Below are positions 49,540-61,825 of a stretch of DNA of 64,000 bases, in pieces. How positions within the stretch are numbered: the first letter of the stretch is position 1; the number at the start of each line of letters is the position of its first letter. The DNA is from Candidatus Peribacteria bacterium RIFOXYB1_FULL_54_35 (lineage in GTDB: Bacteria > Patescibacteriota > Gracilibacteria > Peribacterales > Peribacteraceae), in assembly GCA_001787755.1 (NCBI GenBank), contig MFYJ01000011.1, positions 124,001-188,000 on the forward strand, given 5' to 3'. A model generated the notes under the pieces. That model was not told the DNA's origin. It saw nothing but the letters and a program-made list of their open reading frames with translations, and made no database searches. Both the position numbers and the translations under genes were made by a program.

Positions 49540-50178
49540 TTATGGCTCACACAACAGAGTAACCGATACCGCCGAACAGGAACCCGATTCACAGTAGCCC
49601 CAACTGTAGCTCCCACTACCACTGCACACTGGGGAGCTACACCCGCAATCTCCTTCTTCCTTATCATCTGGGAACAGCGTCACAAGTGCTTCAAATGTCC
49701 GGGAGAATTCTGGGAATGTGGGCAACGGAATGGTTCTTGAGAGCACGAAGGAAATAGTGACACTCTGTCGGCTGTCCTCCGGCGATGTATTCCGCACAAG
49801 AAAATTTGTTGCTACGATATTCCCCGAACCAGTCATGGGACGAACTGTATTTGCTTCCACCACCATAATCACCCCGCTCCCCTGCGCAATGATAGTGGGA
49901 TTTTCCACATCCTGAGCCATTTGCAGGAAAAGGAGCGAACCTGTTTCCCCCTGCGGGGGGTCAATGATTCGTTCCGCACGGCGGACCCGCCGCGTTATCG
50001 ACTGCAGCAGCTGGATACCTGTCTGATCAACAAGTGCAATAGTTTGCTGACGTACCCGTTGTTCATTGGATGAAAAAAGCAGCGCTACCACTACCCCTGA
50101 AACCAGCGAGAAGAACGCAAGAAAGAGCAGAAGTTCAACCAGCGAAGTCCCGGAACGGACACGGAATATTCGATGCAT
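49540..50178 (-). CDS. Minor pseudopilin (PilW/PulJ-like)
   Basis: A 212-residue prepilin-like protein. The processing site is SG^TSLVELLLFLAFFSLVSG with Glu at +5. A long amphipathic helix continues to about residue 75, then a beta-rich body. The C-terminus (from about 176) is Cys/Ser-rich with six cysteines (DCGCSSPVCSGSGSYSWGYC and CSAVSVTLLC). Its ATG is 1 bp past the stop of the upstream gene, so the minor pilin genes form one operon. Confidence 0.82.
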   Translation of the reverse strand: MHRIFRVRSGTSLVELLLFLAFFSLVSGVVVALLFSSNEQRVRQQTIALVDQTGIQLLQSITRRVRRAERIIDPPQGETGSLLFLQMAQDVENPTIIAQGSGVIMVVEANTVRPMTGSGNIVATNFLVRNTSPEDSRQSVTISFVLSRTIPLPTFPEFSRTFEALVTLFPDDKEEGDCGCSSPVCSGSGSYSWGYCESGSCSAVSVTLLCEP

Positions 50179-50179
50179 A

Positions 50180-50599
50180 TTAGTAACTACAGGAAGTGAA
50201 CAGCGACACCTCTTGCCAGGAAGTAATGGTCACACTGGGGAGCAATCGTGAGACAAGAATTTCCATGCGCCGCGCCGTATCCCCCCGTAACCCCTCCGTG
50301 CAGATTGTGCGGTTCTCGTTTCCTGTCCCCCCAACGGCAAGAATCTCGCATGTCCCATTCCCCTGATCCAGCAGTTCGTTCCCGCCGTAACTGCTGTCAC
50401 TCCGCAGTTGAAGAAGAGCATGTTCCGCACATGCCTGTGCGAGCGCGAGCGCTTCGCTGGAGTGCTTAAGCGAGAGGCCTGTACGCGCAGCGGAAGTGGA
50501 GAGGAGGAGGACAGATGCGGTGACCGCAAGAGAGATGGTCCCAACTACCAGAACGCTGAGAAGAAAGATGTACCCCCGATGCTGTGAAGAGTACTTCAT
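50180..50599 (-). CDS. Minor pilus component (PilX/GspK-like)
   Basis: A 139-residue protein with a single N-terminal helix after a basic leader (HRGYIFLLSVLVVGTISLAV). The helix carries no glutamate at +5, as in PilX/GspK-type minor pseudopilins that cap the fibre. It has a Ser/Ala/Leu-rich stalk (HSSEALALAQACAEHALLQL) and four cysteines in the body. The start ATG overlaps the stop of the preceding beta-propeller pilin gene (ATGA at 50596-50599). Confidence 0.75.
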   Translation of the reverse strand: MKYSSQHRGYIFLLSVLVVGTISLAVTASVLLLSTSAARTGLSLKHSSEALALAQACAEHALLQLRSDSSYGGNELLDQGNGTCEILAVGGTGNENRTICTEGLRGDTARRMEILVSRLLPSVTITSWQEVSLFTSCSY

Positions 50600-52050
50600 G
50601 GGCCGGGTTGGATGATTTCGAACGCATCGTTTGTAGCGAGAAATACGCGGTCTTTCAGCATATCGTAGAATATGCCGCTCGCTGCTCCGTTCGGACTATC
50701 GTAATAGGTGAGCTCTGCGGGGAGACCACCCGAAAGACGATGGGGATCGATAACCTGCAGCTCCTTGTCCGGATGGCTGGATGCCAGGAAGACGTACCGT
50801 CCCCCCGGTTCCACCGCGATATCGGATGCATTGCCACCCACTTCGTAGTACCAGGGCCCCGGTGGCGGTGATGGTACGACGCTCTCTGAGATATCAAAGA
50901 GAATGAGTTCTTCTATACTTGTCCCATCGAGCCGGCCAAGCAGGGCGGCAGTCCCAAATACAGCGATGGCACTGCCATCGTGAACATCGGTAAGGTTGTA
51001 TCCTACCCCCGGAGCATCAGTCAGATTTGCCGGATCGAACGCATCGACCACTCTCAGCTCCGCGACATCCTGGGTGCTCCCGGCGTAGATGTAGGCCTGG
51101 TGGACTTCAATGTCCATGAAACCTCCGGCGTTATTCATAGAATCGAGGAGGGCGAGAACGCCTCCGGACGCGCTGAACGAATAGAGTTCATTTACCAAAC
51201 CATCCTCGCTCGCCCCTACGAAGAGCGTCCCGTTGAAGTAACCCAGTGACCGTGCACGGTCATCTGCGGGAATACCCTCCTGATCGATGAGATCACCAGA
51301 AGAGAGGGTACTCGGCGAAGAAATATTATAGGAACGGAGTTCGGAGGAAGCATCCGATGTCAGCACATACAGCACGTCGCCAACGGCGAGAAGATCATAT
51401 CCTGCCGCCCCCAGAGAGAAAGAGTTTGCTGTGCGAACAGGATTGCTAAGATTAGAAATATCAAAAACATAGAGCCCGGTCGTGTTGCCGCTTGTGACAA
51501 AAGCATAATTGCCTTTGACTATTACCTTGTTAAAAAGAACACCAATGTCTGTGTACGCACCCTGCGGTGAAACGTCCGACCAATCCCCAATGGGCTGCAC
51601 TTTACGCCAATTGGTTATTTCCGTTGTGAGAACCACGCTTCCCGAGCGTCCCATCCCATGGTTCCACGCCGTCTGTGCGACCGCGAAAACGGTATCTGCC
51701 CCGGATGCAGCAATCGTGACATGAGAAGCATACCCATCGGATGTAGTAGCACCGGACTCTGTGAGTTCCCATGTGCCTCCAAGCCCTACTCGTACCCCAT
51801 GATCTCCCTCCGTAAGAAGGGAGAAATCCTGATCACGCATGGTGCGGAGTGCCTCGAGAGACTGCTCTGCAAGAAATGCTCCACGCATATGATCGCCGCT
51901 TGCGAGAAAGCCGCGCTGGCTGAAGAGAAGACTGGACCCTACTGCAATGATGAAGAGACCAAACACCACGACCCCCAGGAGGGCATCGAGCATCATGAAG
52001 CCACCATGGACCCTGCAATGAGGTGAGCTTGTTCGCACTGTAGCTCTCAT
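50596..52050 (-). CDS. Pilin-like protein with beta-propeller-like C-terminus
   Basis: A 484-residue protein from ATG 52050. Site G^FMMLDALLGVVVFGLFIIAVG has Asp instead of Glu at +5, with a long stalk helix to about residue 70. From about residue 150 onward repeats of the LVIVD type appear: NYAFVTSGNTTGLYVFDISN, DVLYVLTSDASSELRSYNIS, GTLFVGASEDGLV, AYIYAGSTQDVAELRVVDAF, RYVFLASSHPDKELQVIDPH. These should fold as a beta-propeller. Such a large adhesin-like head on a minor pilin suggests surface binding at the fibre tip. The family is known from other CPR pilus clusters only in outline. Confidence 0.82.
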   Translation of the reverse strand: MRATVRTSSPHCRVHGGFMMLDALLGVVVFGLFIIAVGSSLLFSQRGFLASGDHMRGAFLAEQSLEALRTMRDQDFSLLTEGDHGVRVGLGGTWELTESGATTSDGYASHVTIAASGADTVFAVAQTAWNHGMGRSGSVVLTTEITNWRKVQPIGDWSDVSPQGAYTDIGVLFNKVIVKGNYAFVTSGNTTGLYVFDISNLSNPVRTANSFSLGAAGYDLLAVGDVLYVLTSDASSELRSYNISSPSTLSSGDLIDQEGIPADDRARSLGYFNGTLFVGASEDGLVNELYSFSASGGVLALLDSMNNAGGFMDIEVHQAYIYAGSTQDVAELRVVDAFDPANLTDAPGVGYNLTDVHDGSAIAVFGTAALLGRLDGTSIEELILFDISESVVPSPPPGPWYYEVGGNASDIAVEPGGRYVFLASSHPDKELQVIDPHRLSGGLPAELTYYDSPNGAASGIFYDMLKDRVFLATNDAFEIIQPGP

Positions 52051-52122
52051 ACTAGCAGTGATACGAACTAAACCGAAGACGCGGCTCACATAAAGCTGTT
52101 CCGGATCGCCAATTTGGGTTGG

Positions 52123-52159
52123 GCGGCTAGCGACTAGCTACACGCTAATCGCTAACCGC
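52123..52159. repeat. Inverted repeat between the giant pseudopilin and the beta-propeller pilin
   Basis: GCGGCTAGCGACTAGC (52123-52138) and GCTAATCGCTAACCGC (52144-52159) are inverted copies with 14 of 16 matches around a 5-base loop, followed by another GCTAACCGCT word. It is a strong hairpin that could end the upstream transcript. Confidence 0.6.
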
Positions 52160-52177
52160 TAACCGCTCATTGTCTAC

Positions 52178-55135
<2,958 letters not shown>

Positions 55136-55189
55136 AGTGGAGAAGGGTAGGGGATGGGGGGAATTCAAACTGAATCGTTTCCAGCGGGA

Positions 55190-56689
55190 TTATGATCTCC
55201 CGACATTGCCAACGACGCTGTAAATTGGAACGATAATAGCAAAAGCGATAGTCCCTACGAGGGCACCAATGAAAAGAAGGAGCATCGGCTCGAGAATAAT
55301 AGGAAGTTTCTCCGCAGTCTCTTCGGCCTTCTTCTCATAGATGTCCGCTATTTTAAGCAAAGTGGCAGAAAGTGTTCCGGAGCGTTCTCCTGTCACCACT
55401 AATTGCTGGACAGAAACGGGAAGGAGTTTCCTTGTATGGGGCATCATCTCAAATGCTTTTGCAAACGAGTCCCCGACATTGATGCGCGCAAGAAGCTTTG
55501 TGTAGAACGATTTGTAGGAATAGACCTGCGTTACGTCCGCCAGTGATTCCAATGCCTCTACCAGAGGAACACCCGCACGGAGGAGCCCGCCCATGATCAC
55601 GCCAAAACGTGCGATGGTCGCCTCTTTCGCAAGACTGCCGATCCCCGGGATGCGGAACATGAACCACTGTGTCACAGCCTTGAAGCGCGTGAATCTTGAA
55701 AGAAGCGAAAGAAAGATGAAGAAGAGAATCATGAGCGGTACGACTTTCATGCCGTATGCCTCGAAGAACTTCGACACTTCAATGACAATACGTGTCGCGA
55801 GAGGAAGATCCACATTCAGCGAGTAGAGAACCTGCACAAGATTCGGGAGCACAAACATACCAAGGCCCATCACGATGACAAACATCATGGTGAGAACAAT
55901 GGTCGGATAGATCATGGCCATCTTCACCTTTTGTTTCAGTGCATGGTCTTTTTCCTGCTGATCTGACAGATATTCCAAATTGCGGGCCAGATTCCCCGCA
56001 TCTTCGCCAATGTGCACCAGTGCTATTTCATACGGACTGAAAAAGCAGGTGTCCTCCATGGCCCGCCAGAACGAGCTTCCATTCTCAACGGAAACAATGA
56101 CTTTGCCGACCATTTTCTTCACTGCCTTCGAACGCACTTCTGCTTCGAACGCACGGAGAGAGTCAAGGAGAGGAAGCCCCGCATTCAACATGGTCGCGAG
56201 GGTTTGGACGAAAAGGTGGCGGTACCTCCCCATACCAAGGTAATTCAGTGTCTGGAAAAAAACGGCGACTGGATTCTTCTTCTTCTTTTCGCGCACCTCA
56301 ATGACAAATGGGCGCTCCTTGGATTCCCCTGCTGCTGCTTCCTCCTTCTCTTCCCCTTGCTCCTTGTTTTTCTTTCCATGTCCAAAAGAGAAGAACCTGT
56401 GTTTCTTCTCTGCTTTCTTCTCTTTCACCTCACCGGCACTTTTGGGAGTAGCTTTAGAGCGCTTCCCAAACGTATTTGCGCCGCTCTGTACTCTCTCTTT
56501 CTTCTTGTTTTCCTCCGACTGATCTGATGTCCGCTCTTTCTCTTCTGGTTGCTCTTTCATCATCTCTTCCTTCTGCACCTGTTTTCCCTTTGGGGACGTC
56601 TTTCCCTGTTTCTTCTTGGGTACCACATGCCTGAGCATCGCAGAGATCCCCTTTTTTCCAGCCGATGCAGACTTACTTTTTCTTGCCAT
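55190..56689 (-). CDS. pilC: Type IV pilus inner-membrane platform protein
   Basis: GspF/PilC-family assembly platform, 499 residues from ATG 56689. After an unusual 130-residue Lys/Glu-rich, probably disordered N-terminal extension, two GspF domains follow (about 155-275 and 360-480): LFVQTLATMLNAGLPLLDSL, YPTIVLTMMFVIVMGLGMFVLP, FGVIMGGLLRAGVPLVEALESL and PIILEPMLLLFIGALVGTIA, with three membrane helices. Its start overlaps the pilB end by 17 bp. Confidence 0.93.
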   Translation of the reverse strand: MARKSKSASAGKKGISAMLRHVVPKKKQGKTSPKGKQVQKEEMMKEQPEEKERTSDQSEENKKKERVQSGANTFGKRSKATPKSAGEVKEKKAEKKHRFFSFGHGKKNKEQGEEKEEAAAGESKERPFVIEVREKKKKNPVAVFFQTLNYLGMGRYRHLFVQTLATMLNAGLPLLDSLRAFEAEVRSKAVKKMVGKVIVSVENGSSFWRAMEDTCFFSPYEIALVHIGEDAGNLARNLEYLSDQQEKDHALKQKVKMAMIYPTIVLTMMFVIVMGLGMFVLPNLVQVLYSLNVDLPLATRIVIEVSKFFEAYGMKVVPLMILFFIFLSLLSRFTRFKAVTQWFMFRIPGIGSLAKEATIARFGVIMGGLLRAGVPLVEALESLADVTQVYSYKSFYTKLLARINVGDSFAKAFEMMPHTRKLLPVSVQQLVVTGERSGTLSATLLKIADIYEKKAEETAEKLPIILEPMLLLFIGALVGTIAFAIIVPIYSVVGNVGRS

Positions 56690-58574
56690 GCTTGCCGTAG
56701 ATTTCAAAGACAACTTCGGGTGGTGCCGCCACACGCATGAGCTCCTCGATCGTGGTGATCCCCGCCTCCATCTTTTCGAACCCGTCTTCGAACATAAGCT
56801 TCATACCCTGCTTGCGAGCAAGGAGACTGATGTCCGCACTCGTAGCCCGTGCGATAATGAGTTCTTCAATCTCCTGTGTGACAATAAGCAATTCGTGGAT
56901 ACCAATGCGCCCGCGGTATCCTGTGTTTCCACAGGCATCACACCCCTTTCCTTTGTAGAGAGTGACTTTTCCCTGCTTGAAAAATTTCCCTGCACCGGGA
57001 AAGAGGCTGCGTGCTTCCTGCCCCGGGATGCTGTAGCTATACCTGCAATGGGGGCAAATGCGCCGCAGGAGCCGCTGCCCAATGACTATCTCGAGTGTGG
57101 AAGCGAGTAGAAAAGGCTCCAGACCCATATCAATGAGACGCGGCACTGCTGTCGCCGCATCGTTGCTGTGGAGTGTTGAGAAGAGAAGGTGCCCTGTGAG
57201 AGCGGCATTTACGGCGATTTCCGCCGTTTCCCCGTCACGTATCTCTCCCACGAGAATCACATTGGGATCCTGGCGTACGAGCGCACGCAGGCCGGATGCA
57301 AACGTGAGGTTCGCTTCGGGGTTCGTCTGAATGTGATTGATGCCAGCAATCTTGTACTCCACTGGATCTTCTATCGTGGAAATATTCACATCGGGTGTAT
57401 TGCGCAGAATAACGAGCGCATAGAGCGTGGTAGACTTGCCCGATCCTGTCGGCCCGGTAGCCAGAAGCATGCCGAATGGCTTGCGTGCCGCCTTTTCGAG
57501 TACCTCCTGGTTCTCTTTTGAGAAACCAAGTTCGGAGAGCGTGAGGCTGCTCACGTAGGATGCAAGCAGACGCATCACTGCCTTCTCGCCATCTACAACC
57601 GGCACAATGGAAACGCGGATATCGATGGTGGAACCGTCCGGAGACACATGGCGGATGGCGCCGTCCTGCGGGGCAAAGTGCTCGTCGATACGCATGTTGG
57701 CTTCAATCTTGATGAGGTTCACAACTCCCTCGTAGTAGATTTTTGGTATGCGCCCTGCCTCGTGCATCACACCGTCCACACGGAAGCGGACAATCGTAAA
57801 CTTGTCTCCCTGCGGCTCGAAATGGATGTCGGAAGCGCGCAGCTGAATGGCATCGTTAATGATTTCTACCAAAATTTCCGGTGCCACCTCCTTTTCCGCA
57901 TCAACAATCTGCTGGAAACGAGTGGCAAGCGGCTTGCGGTAGCGGAGGAACATCGCCTCTATGCCCTCTTTGGAAGCAAAGACATACGTGATCTTCCCCT
58001 TGAACCCCTCTGCCTCTGCCTTCTTCCTCCCCAGACCAAAGAAACCTCCCCCCGCTTTCTTTTTCTCTTTTACTTCTTTCTCCTTGCTCTTGGGCTTTTC
58101 TTCCTTGCCCTTTTCTTTCTTTGGTTCTTCTGATTTTTTTTCCTCTTCTTCTCCCTTCTTCTCTTTCTTCTTCTCCGTGCTTTCTTCCTCCGGAAACACT
58201 GCTTCCTCCTTTCCCAGATTTACCCGAATGACCTCTTCCAGATTTTCCTGCTGTGGATCCGTTGTCGCGATTTTCACAGAATTTTCTTTCTTCTCCACAA
58301 CAATGACAAAGTATTTCCGTGCAATTGCTTCCGGCAGGGAGGCGAGTTCCTCCGTGCTCGGCGGATTCGTCTGCAAATCATAAAACTCCAGTTTGTAGTG
58401 CTCTGCGAGAGCACCCTGTATGAGACTGGGAGTAATGAGCCCCTGCCCACTGAGTACATTGATCAGCGATTGTTTATTCTCTTTTGCCTCCAGCAACGCA
58501 TTCTGCAGTTCCTCTTCGGAGAGATAGCTCTGCTTCACGAGGATCTGGCCGACAGCGACATCTTCGAGTGGCAT
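56673..58574 (-). CDS. pilB: Type IV pilus extension ATPase
   Basis: GspE/PilB-type hexameric ATPase, 633 residues. N-terminal MshEN-like domain (about 1-115: VGQILVKQSYLSEEELQNAL), then a roughly 60-residue Lys/Glu-rich insertion (about 125-190), then the ATPase: RASDIHFEPQGD, LLATGPTGSGKSTTLYAL (Walker A, near residue 370), EDPVEY, Walker B region NVILVGEIRDGETAEIAV, and HSNDAATA. Two CxxC pairs (ICPHCRY, GCDACGNTGYRGR) form the zinc site. Three bases after the response-regulator stop, overlapping pilC. Confidence 0.96.
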   Translation of the reverse strand: MPLEDVAVGQILVKQSYLSEEELQNALLEAKENKQSLINVLSGQGLITPSLIQGALAEHYKLEFYDLQTNPPSTEELASLPEAIARKYFVIVVEKKENSVKIATTDPQQENLEEVIRVNLGKEEAVFPEEESTEKKKEKKGEEEEKKSEEPKKEKGKEEKPKSKEKEVKEKKKAGGGFFGLGRKKAEAEGFKGKITYVFASKEGIEAMFLRYRKPLATRFQQIVDAEKEVAPEILVEIINDAIQLRASDIHFEPQGDKFTIVRFRVDGVMHEAGRIPKIYYEGVVNLIKIEANMRIDEHFAPQDGAIRHVSPDGSTIDIRVSIVPVVDGEKAVMRLLASYVSSLTLSELGFSKENQEVLEKAARKPFGMLLATGPTGSGKSTTLYALVILRNTPDVNISTIEDPVEYKIAGINHIQTNPEANLTFASGLRALVRQDPNVILVGEIRDGETAEIAVNAALTGHLLFSTLHSNDAATAVPRLIDMGLEPFLLASTLEIVIGQRLLRRICPHCRYSYSIPGQEARSLFPGAGKFFKQGKVTLYKGKGCDACGNTGYRGRIGIHELLIVTQEIEELIIARATSADISLLARKQGMKLMFEDGFEKMEAGITTIEELMRVAAPPEVVFEIYGKHGKKK

Positions 58575-58577
58575 ACG

Positions 58578-58994
58578 CTAGAGGGCAGTTTTTACACGTT
58601 TAATAATGTCTGTAATAGGTGTGTTGGATTTCACAAAGTAATCCACCGCACCAAGCTCTTTGGAACGCGTGCGGTCTTCATCCTGTCCCAGATTGGAGAG
58701 AATAATAATCTGGCAGTTTTTCTTCCTGCTCTTCAGTTCCTCCATGAAAGTAAAACCATCCATCTGCGGCATAATGAGGTCGAGAAGAATCATGTCATAT
58801 TTGTTCTTCAGCGCTTCCTCCAGAGCATCTTTTCCATTCACACACACGGTGGTATCGAACCCTTCGTGTTGGAACTTCAGTTCCAGCGCATGCGCCAGAG
58901 GACGCTCATCTTCAACAATGAGAATTTTTTTACCCTCTCTCCCGGGCTTTGCCTCTGGTTTTTCTTTATCTGCAGACTGGGGCTTCGCAGGCAT
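58578..58994 (-). CDS. Stand-alone response regulator (CheY-like) upstream of pilB
   Basis: A 138-residue protein. After a Lys/Pro-rich start (MPAKPQSADKEKPEAK), the receiver fold has KKILIVEDERPLAHALELKF (acidic pair), DMILLDLIMPQMDGFTF (phospho-acceptor Asp near residue 76), ILSNLGQDED and the conserved lysine in DYFVKSNTP. All catalytic residues are present. It has no output domain. Directly upstream of pilB with 3 bp between them, it could control pilus motor activity. Upstream in-frame codons to 59141 belong to the purH promoter region. Confidence 0.9.
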   Translation of the reverse strand: MPAKPQSADKEKPEAKPGREGKKILIVEDERPLAHALELKFQHEGFDTTVCVNGKDALEEALKNKYDMILLDLIMPQMDGFTFMEELKSRKKNCQIIILSNLGQDEDRTRSKELGAVDYFVKSNTPITDIIKRVKTAL

Positions 58995-59146
58995 AGTACG
59001 AGTAATGAATCCTCTTATTTTAGCAAAAAAACTGCTTTTAGGCAATGCGGCCCCCCTGCTCGTTTTTCTCCGGGACAACACTGGCAATACCGCACATTGC
59101 CTGTACACTTTTATGCTGGTTCTTTCCTTTGTCTGACACACCTCTC

Positions 59147-60658
59147 ATGGGTAAACGCGCTCTTCTTTCTGTCTCCGATAAGTCCGGCATTGCAGATTTC
59201 GCCCGGGCACTCGCGGAACTTGGGTTTGAAATTCTCTCCACAGGTGGAACACAAAAGGCCCTAGAGAAAGCCAAAATCCCTGTGACGCCAGTGGAAAAAA
59301 TCACACAGTTCCCTGAGTGTTTCGGGGGACGGGTGAAAACAATGCATCCGGCAGTGACCGGCGGCATCCTCTTCCGGCGTGGCAACGCCGAAGACAGAAA
59401 AGAAGCAAAGGAGCACAACATCGCACCTATCGACATTGTTGCTGTGAACCTCTACCCCTTCGAAGAAGCATCCAGGGACAAAACAAAAGCGAGAGAGGCA
59501 CTCATCGAACAGATTGATATTGGCGGTCCCACGCTCCTCCGCAGCGCGGCAAAAAATTATGCCGATGTCACCGTACTCTGCGATCCAGCCGACTACAGCC
59601 GGGTAATTGATGAGCTGCGAGCCCACGGTGAAACTTCCCCCGCCTGCAGGGCAGAGCTTGCTGCCAAGGTTTTTGCGCGTACCGCGGCATATGACGGGAT
59701 CATCGCCGAGGTGCTCTCGGGAGGGCGGAGTAAAGGGCTGATGCTCACCAATGAATTGGCTCTCCGCTACGGAGAGAACCCGCATCAGTGGGGAAAATAC
59801 TATGATGTCGCTGGACATGGCCGGCGATGGGAAGTGCTGCAGGAAGAGAAGAAAATGAGCTACCTCAATATTCTGGATGCGGATAGCGCCATCAATCTTG
59901 TCTGTGAATTTGAGGAGCCCACTGCCGCCTGCATCAAGCACGCCAACCCCAGCGGAGTAGCGAGCCACTTAGATATCACCGAAGCATTCCAGCGGAGTTT
60001 CGATGCTGACCGCCTCTCTGCGTTCGGCGTGATCGTCGCCCTCAACCGGGAATGCCCGAAGGGAGTAGTCCAAAAAATTATTGACCAGAAGATTTTCGCA
60101 GAAGTGCTCATTGCTCCAAGCTTCTCAGGTGAAGCATTGGAACTTCTCAAGCAGAAGCCACGGATCCGCGTTATACGCTGTGAATGTCCACGGGCTGAAG
60201 ATCTGGTGACATACCGCTCCATGCTCGGCGGCATCCTGGTGCAGGACGCCGATACAAAGGAAGTGGCAAAAGATAATCTGACCTGTGTCACAGAGGTGAA
60301 ACCAACGAAGCAACAAATAGAGGATCTGCTCTTTGCCTGGAAAGTAGTCAAGCACGCCAAAAGCAACGCCATCGTATTCGCGAAGGACAAGGTAAGCACG
60401 GGAATCGGTTGTGGGCAAACAAGCCGTGTGGACTCCACGATCATCGCAGCAAGGCGCGCAGGAGAGAAAGCGAAGGGATCCATGATGGCCAGCGATGCAT
60501 TCTTCCCCTTCGCAGATTCTGTGGAAGAAGCAGCGAAGCATGGGATCGCCGCCATTATTCAGCCAGGGGGATCCATCCGGGACAAAGAGGTGATTGCGAA
60601 AGCAAACGAGCTCCTTATCCCGATGGTCGTGACAGGTATCAGAGGATTCAGACATTGA
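59147..60658 (+). CDS. purH: Bifunctional AICAR formyltransferase / IMP cyclohydrolase
   Basis: Last two steps of IMP synthesis. 503 residues from MGKRALLSVSDKSGIADFAR. IMP cyclohydrolase domain (about 1-185): STGGTQKALE, VKTMHPAVTGGIL, QIDIGGPTLLRSAAKNY. AICAR transformylase domain (about 190-503): LRYGENPHQWGKYY, ACIKHANPSGVA (the Lys-His pair), CGQTSRVDSTIIA and FPFADSVEEAAKHGIAAI. Other purine genes are not in the window, so the pathway may be partial here. It is convergent with recR, with one base between stops. Confidence 0.96.
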   Translation: MGKRALLSVSDKSGIADFARALAELGFEILSTGGTQKALEKAKIPVTPVEKITQFPECFGGRVKTMHPAVTGGILFRRGNAEDRKEAKEHNIAPIDIVAVNLYPFEEASRDKTKAREALIEQIDIGGPTLLRSAAKNYADVTVLCDPADYSRVIDELRAHGETSPACRAELAAKVFARTAAYDGIIAEVLSGGRSKGLMLTNELALRYGENPHQWGKYYDVAGHGRRWEVLQEEKKMSYLNILDADSAINLVCEFEEPTAACIKHANPSGVASHLDITEAFQRSFDADRLSAFGVIVALNRECPKGVVQKIIDQKIFAEVLIAPSFSGEALELLKQKPRIRVIRCECPRAEDLVTYRSMLGGILVQDADTKEVAKDNLTCVTEVKPTKQQIEDLLFAWKVVKHAKSNAIVFAKDKVSTGIGCGQTSRVDSTIIAARRAGEKAKGSMMASDAFFPFADSVEEAAKHGIAAIIQPGGSIRDKEVIAKANELLIPMVVTGIRGFRH

Positions 60659-60659
60659 A

Positions 60660-61256
60660 TCACAGCACCCTTCTTCCTGCGATTGCTTCTTTCAGAGTGA
60701 TTTGGTCTGCGAACTCGATATCCGCCCCCATGGGGAGTCCATGTGCGAGGCGGGAAACCTTCGGGACAAACCCATCGAGTTTCTGTTTGATGTACGTTGC
60801 CGTTGCCTCACCTTCCACATCTGGATTGGTGGCCACGATCACTTCCTTCACACTCCCATCCGCACAACGCCTGATGAGCTCCGCAAGTTTGAGCTGCTCA
60901 GGACCCATGCCGTCGATAGGGGAGAGCACGCCGTGGAGAACGTGATACACACCCTTGTAGGATGTACGTTCAAAAGAAATGACATCGAGAGGATTCTCTA
61001 CTACGAGAATTATTGCCCTGTCCCGCGCGGAATTGGTGCAGATGGAGCACTGCTCCTGCAGTGCGACCATCTGGCAGCTGCTGCAATACTTGAGTTCATT
61101 CTTGAGCTTCGTGAGTGCTTTCCCCAAGTTCTCAGGAGAAGCCTTTGAACTCCTGAGGAGATGGAATGTCAGGCGCTCTGCGGACTTGGGGCCAATGCCC
61201 GGAAGTTTGGAAAACTCCTCAATGGTCTGCTGAATCTGTGGGGGGAGAAGAGACAT
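60660..61256 (-). CDS. recR: Recombination mediator RecR
   Basis: Ring-forming DNA-binding protein of the RecFOR pathway. 198 residues, full length. Helix-hairpin-helix FSKLPGIGPKSAERLTFHLL (about 14-33), zinc motif YCSSCQMVALQEQCSIC (about 56-72), Toprim core ILVVENPLDVISFERT, and a C-terminal VATNPDVEGEATATYIKQKL with SRLAHGLPMGADIEFAD. Gene order recR-smpB on the same strand, with 50 bp containing a palindrome. Confidence 0.96.
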   Translation of the reverse strand: MSLLPPQIQQTIEEFSKLPGIGPKSAERLTFHLLRSSKASPENLGKALTKLKNELKYCSSCQMVALQEQCSICTNSARDRAIILVVENPLDVISFERTSYKGVYHVLHGVLSPIDGMGPEQLKLAELIRRCADGSVKEVIVATNPDVEGEATATYIKQKLDGFVPKVSRLAHGLPMGADIEFADQITLKEAIAGRRVL

Positions 61257-61259
61257 GAC

Positions 61260-61298
61260 AGCTTTCAGCTTAAAGCTAATGGCTGAAAGCTGAAAGCT
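61260..61298. repeat. Palindromic repeat between smpB and recR
   Basis: AGCTTTCAGCT (61260-61270) and AGCTGAAAGCT (61288-61298) are exact inverted copies. Further AGCTAATAGCT-like words surround them. Neighbouring genes run in the same direction. Confidence 0.55.
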
Positions 61299-61306
61299 AA
61301 TAGCTG

Positions 61307-61750
61307 TTAATAGTCTTCCCCCCTGTGCAGTTTCTTCTTTACTTCTTTCTCCCGAATCTTCTGCCGCTTGTCGAACCTGCTTTTCCCTTTCCCCAGACCA
61401 AGAAGCACTTTGATGTACTTTCCCGCCCGTACCTCCAGTGGAATAATGGTGATACCCTTTTCATCCGATGCTGACTGCAGCCTCTGAACATCAGCTTTCG
61501 AGAGGAGCAGGGGGCGATCTCTGCCGGGATCGTAACTCTCCAGCCCCGATGCAAATTGATACGCAGCGATTTTCATGCCCTTGAGAACCGGTTTTCCATG
61601 CAGGAAGGAAACGTACGAACCCGCGAGATTCGCGTTGCCGTTCCGGCAGGACTTCACTTCCTGGCCCGTGAGCATGAGGCCTGCTTCCACCGTATCGAGT
61701 ATCTCGTAGTCGTACCGGGCACGCCGATTCTGGGCGACAATTTTCACCAC
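61307..61750 (-). CDS. smpB: SsrA-binding protein SmpB
   Basis: Binds tmRNA and brings it to stalled ribosomes. From GTG 61750 it has 147 residues, matching the family: VAQNRRARYDYEILDTVEAG, LTGQEVKSCRNGNANLAGSY, GLGKGKSRFDKRQKIREKEV with the basic C-terminal tail. No ATG is available at the right place; GTG 61750 or 61747 fits the family, and a TTG at 61840 would give an unusual 30-residue extension. A tmRNA gene is not in the window. Confidence 0.9.
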   Translation of the reverse strand: MVKIVAQNRRARYDYEILDTVEAGLMLTGQEVKSCRNGNANLAGSYVSFLHGKPVLKGMKIAAYQFASGLESYDPGRDRPLLLSKADVQRLQSASDEKGITIIPLEVRAGKYIKVLLGLGKGKSRFDKRQKIREKEVKKKLHRGEDY

Positions 61751-61825
61751 CGTTGCAGTATGCGCGAAAGCGCTTGGAGAGCCAATAGAAAGCCCTGAAC
61801 CAGGGATTCTAACTGTAAGGAATCC

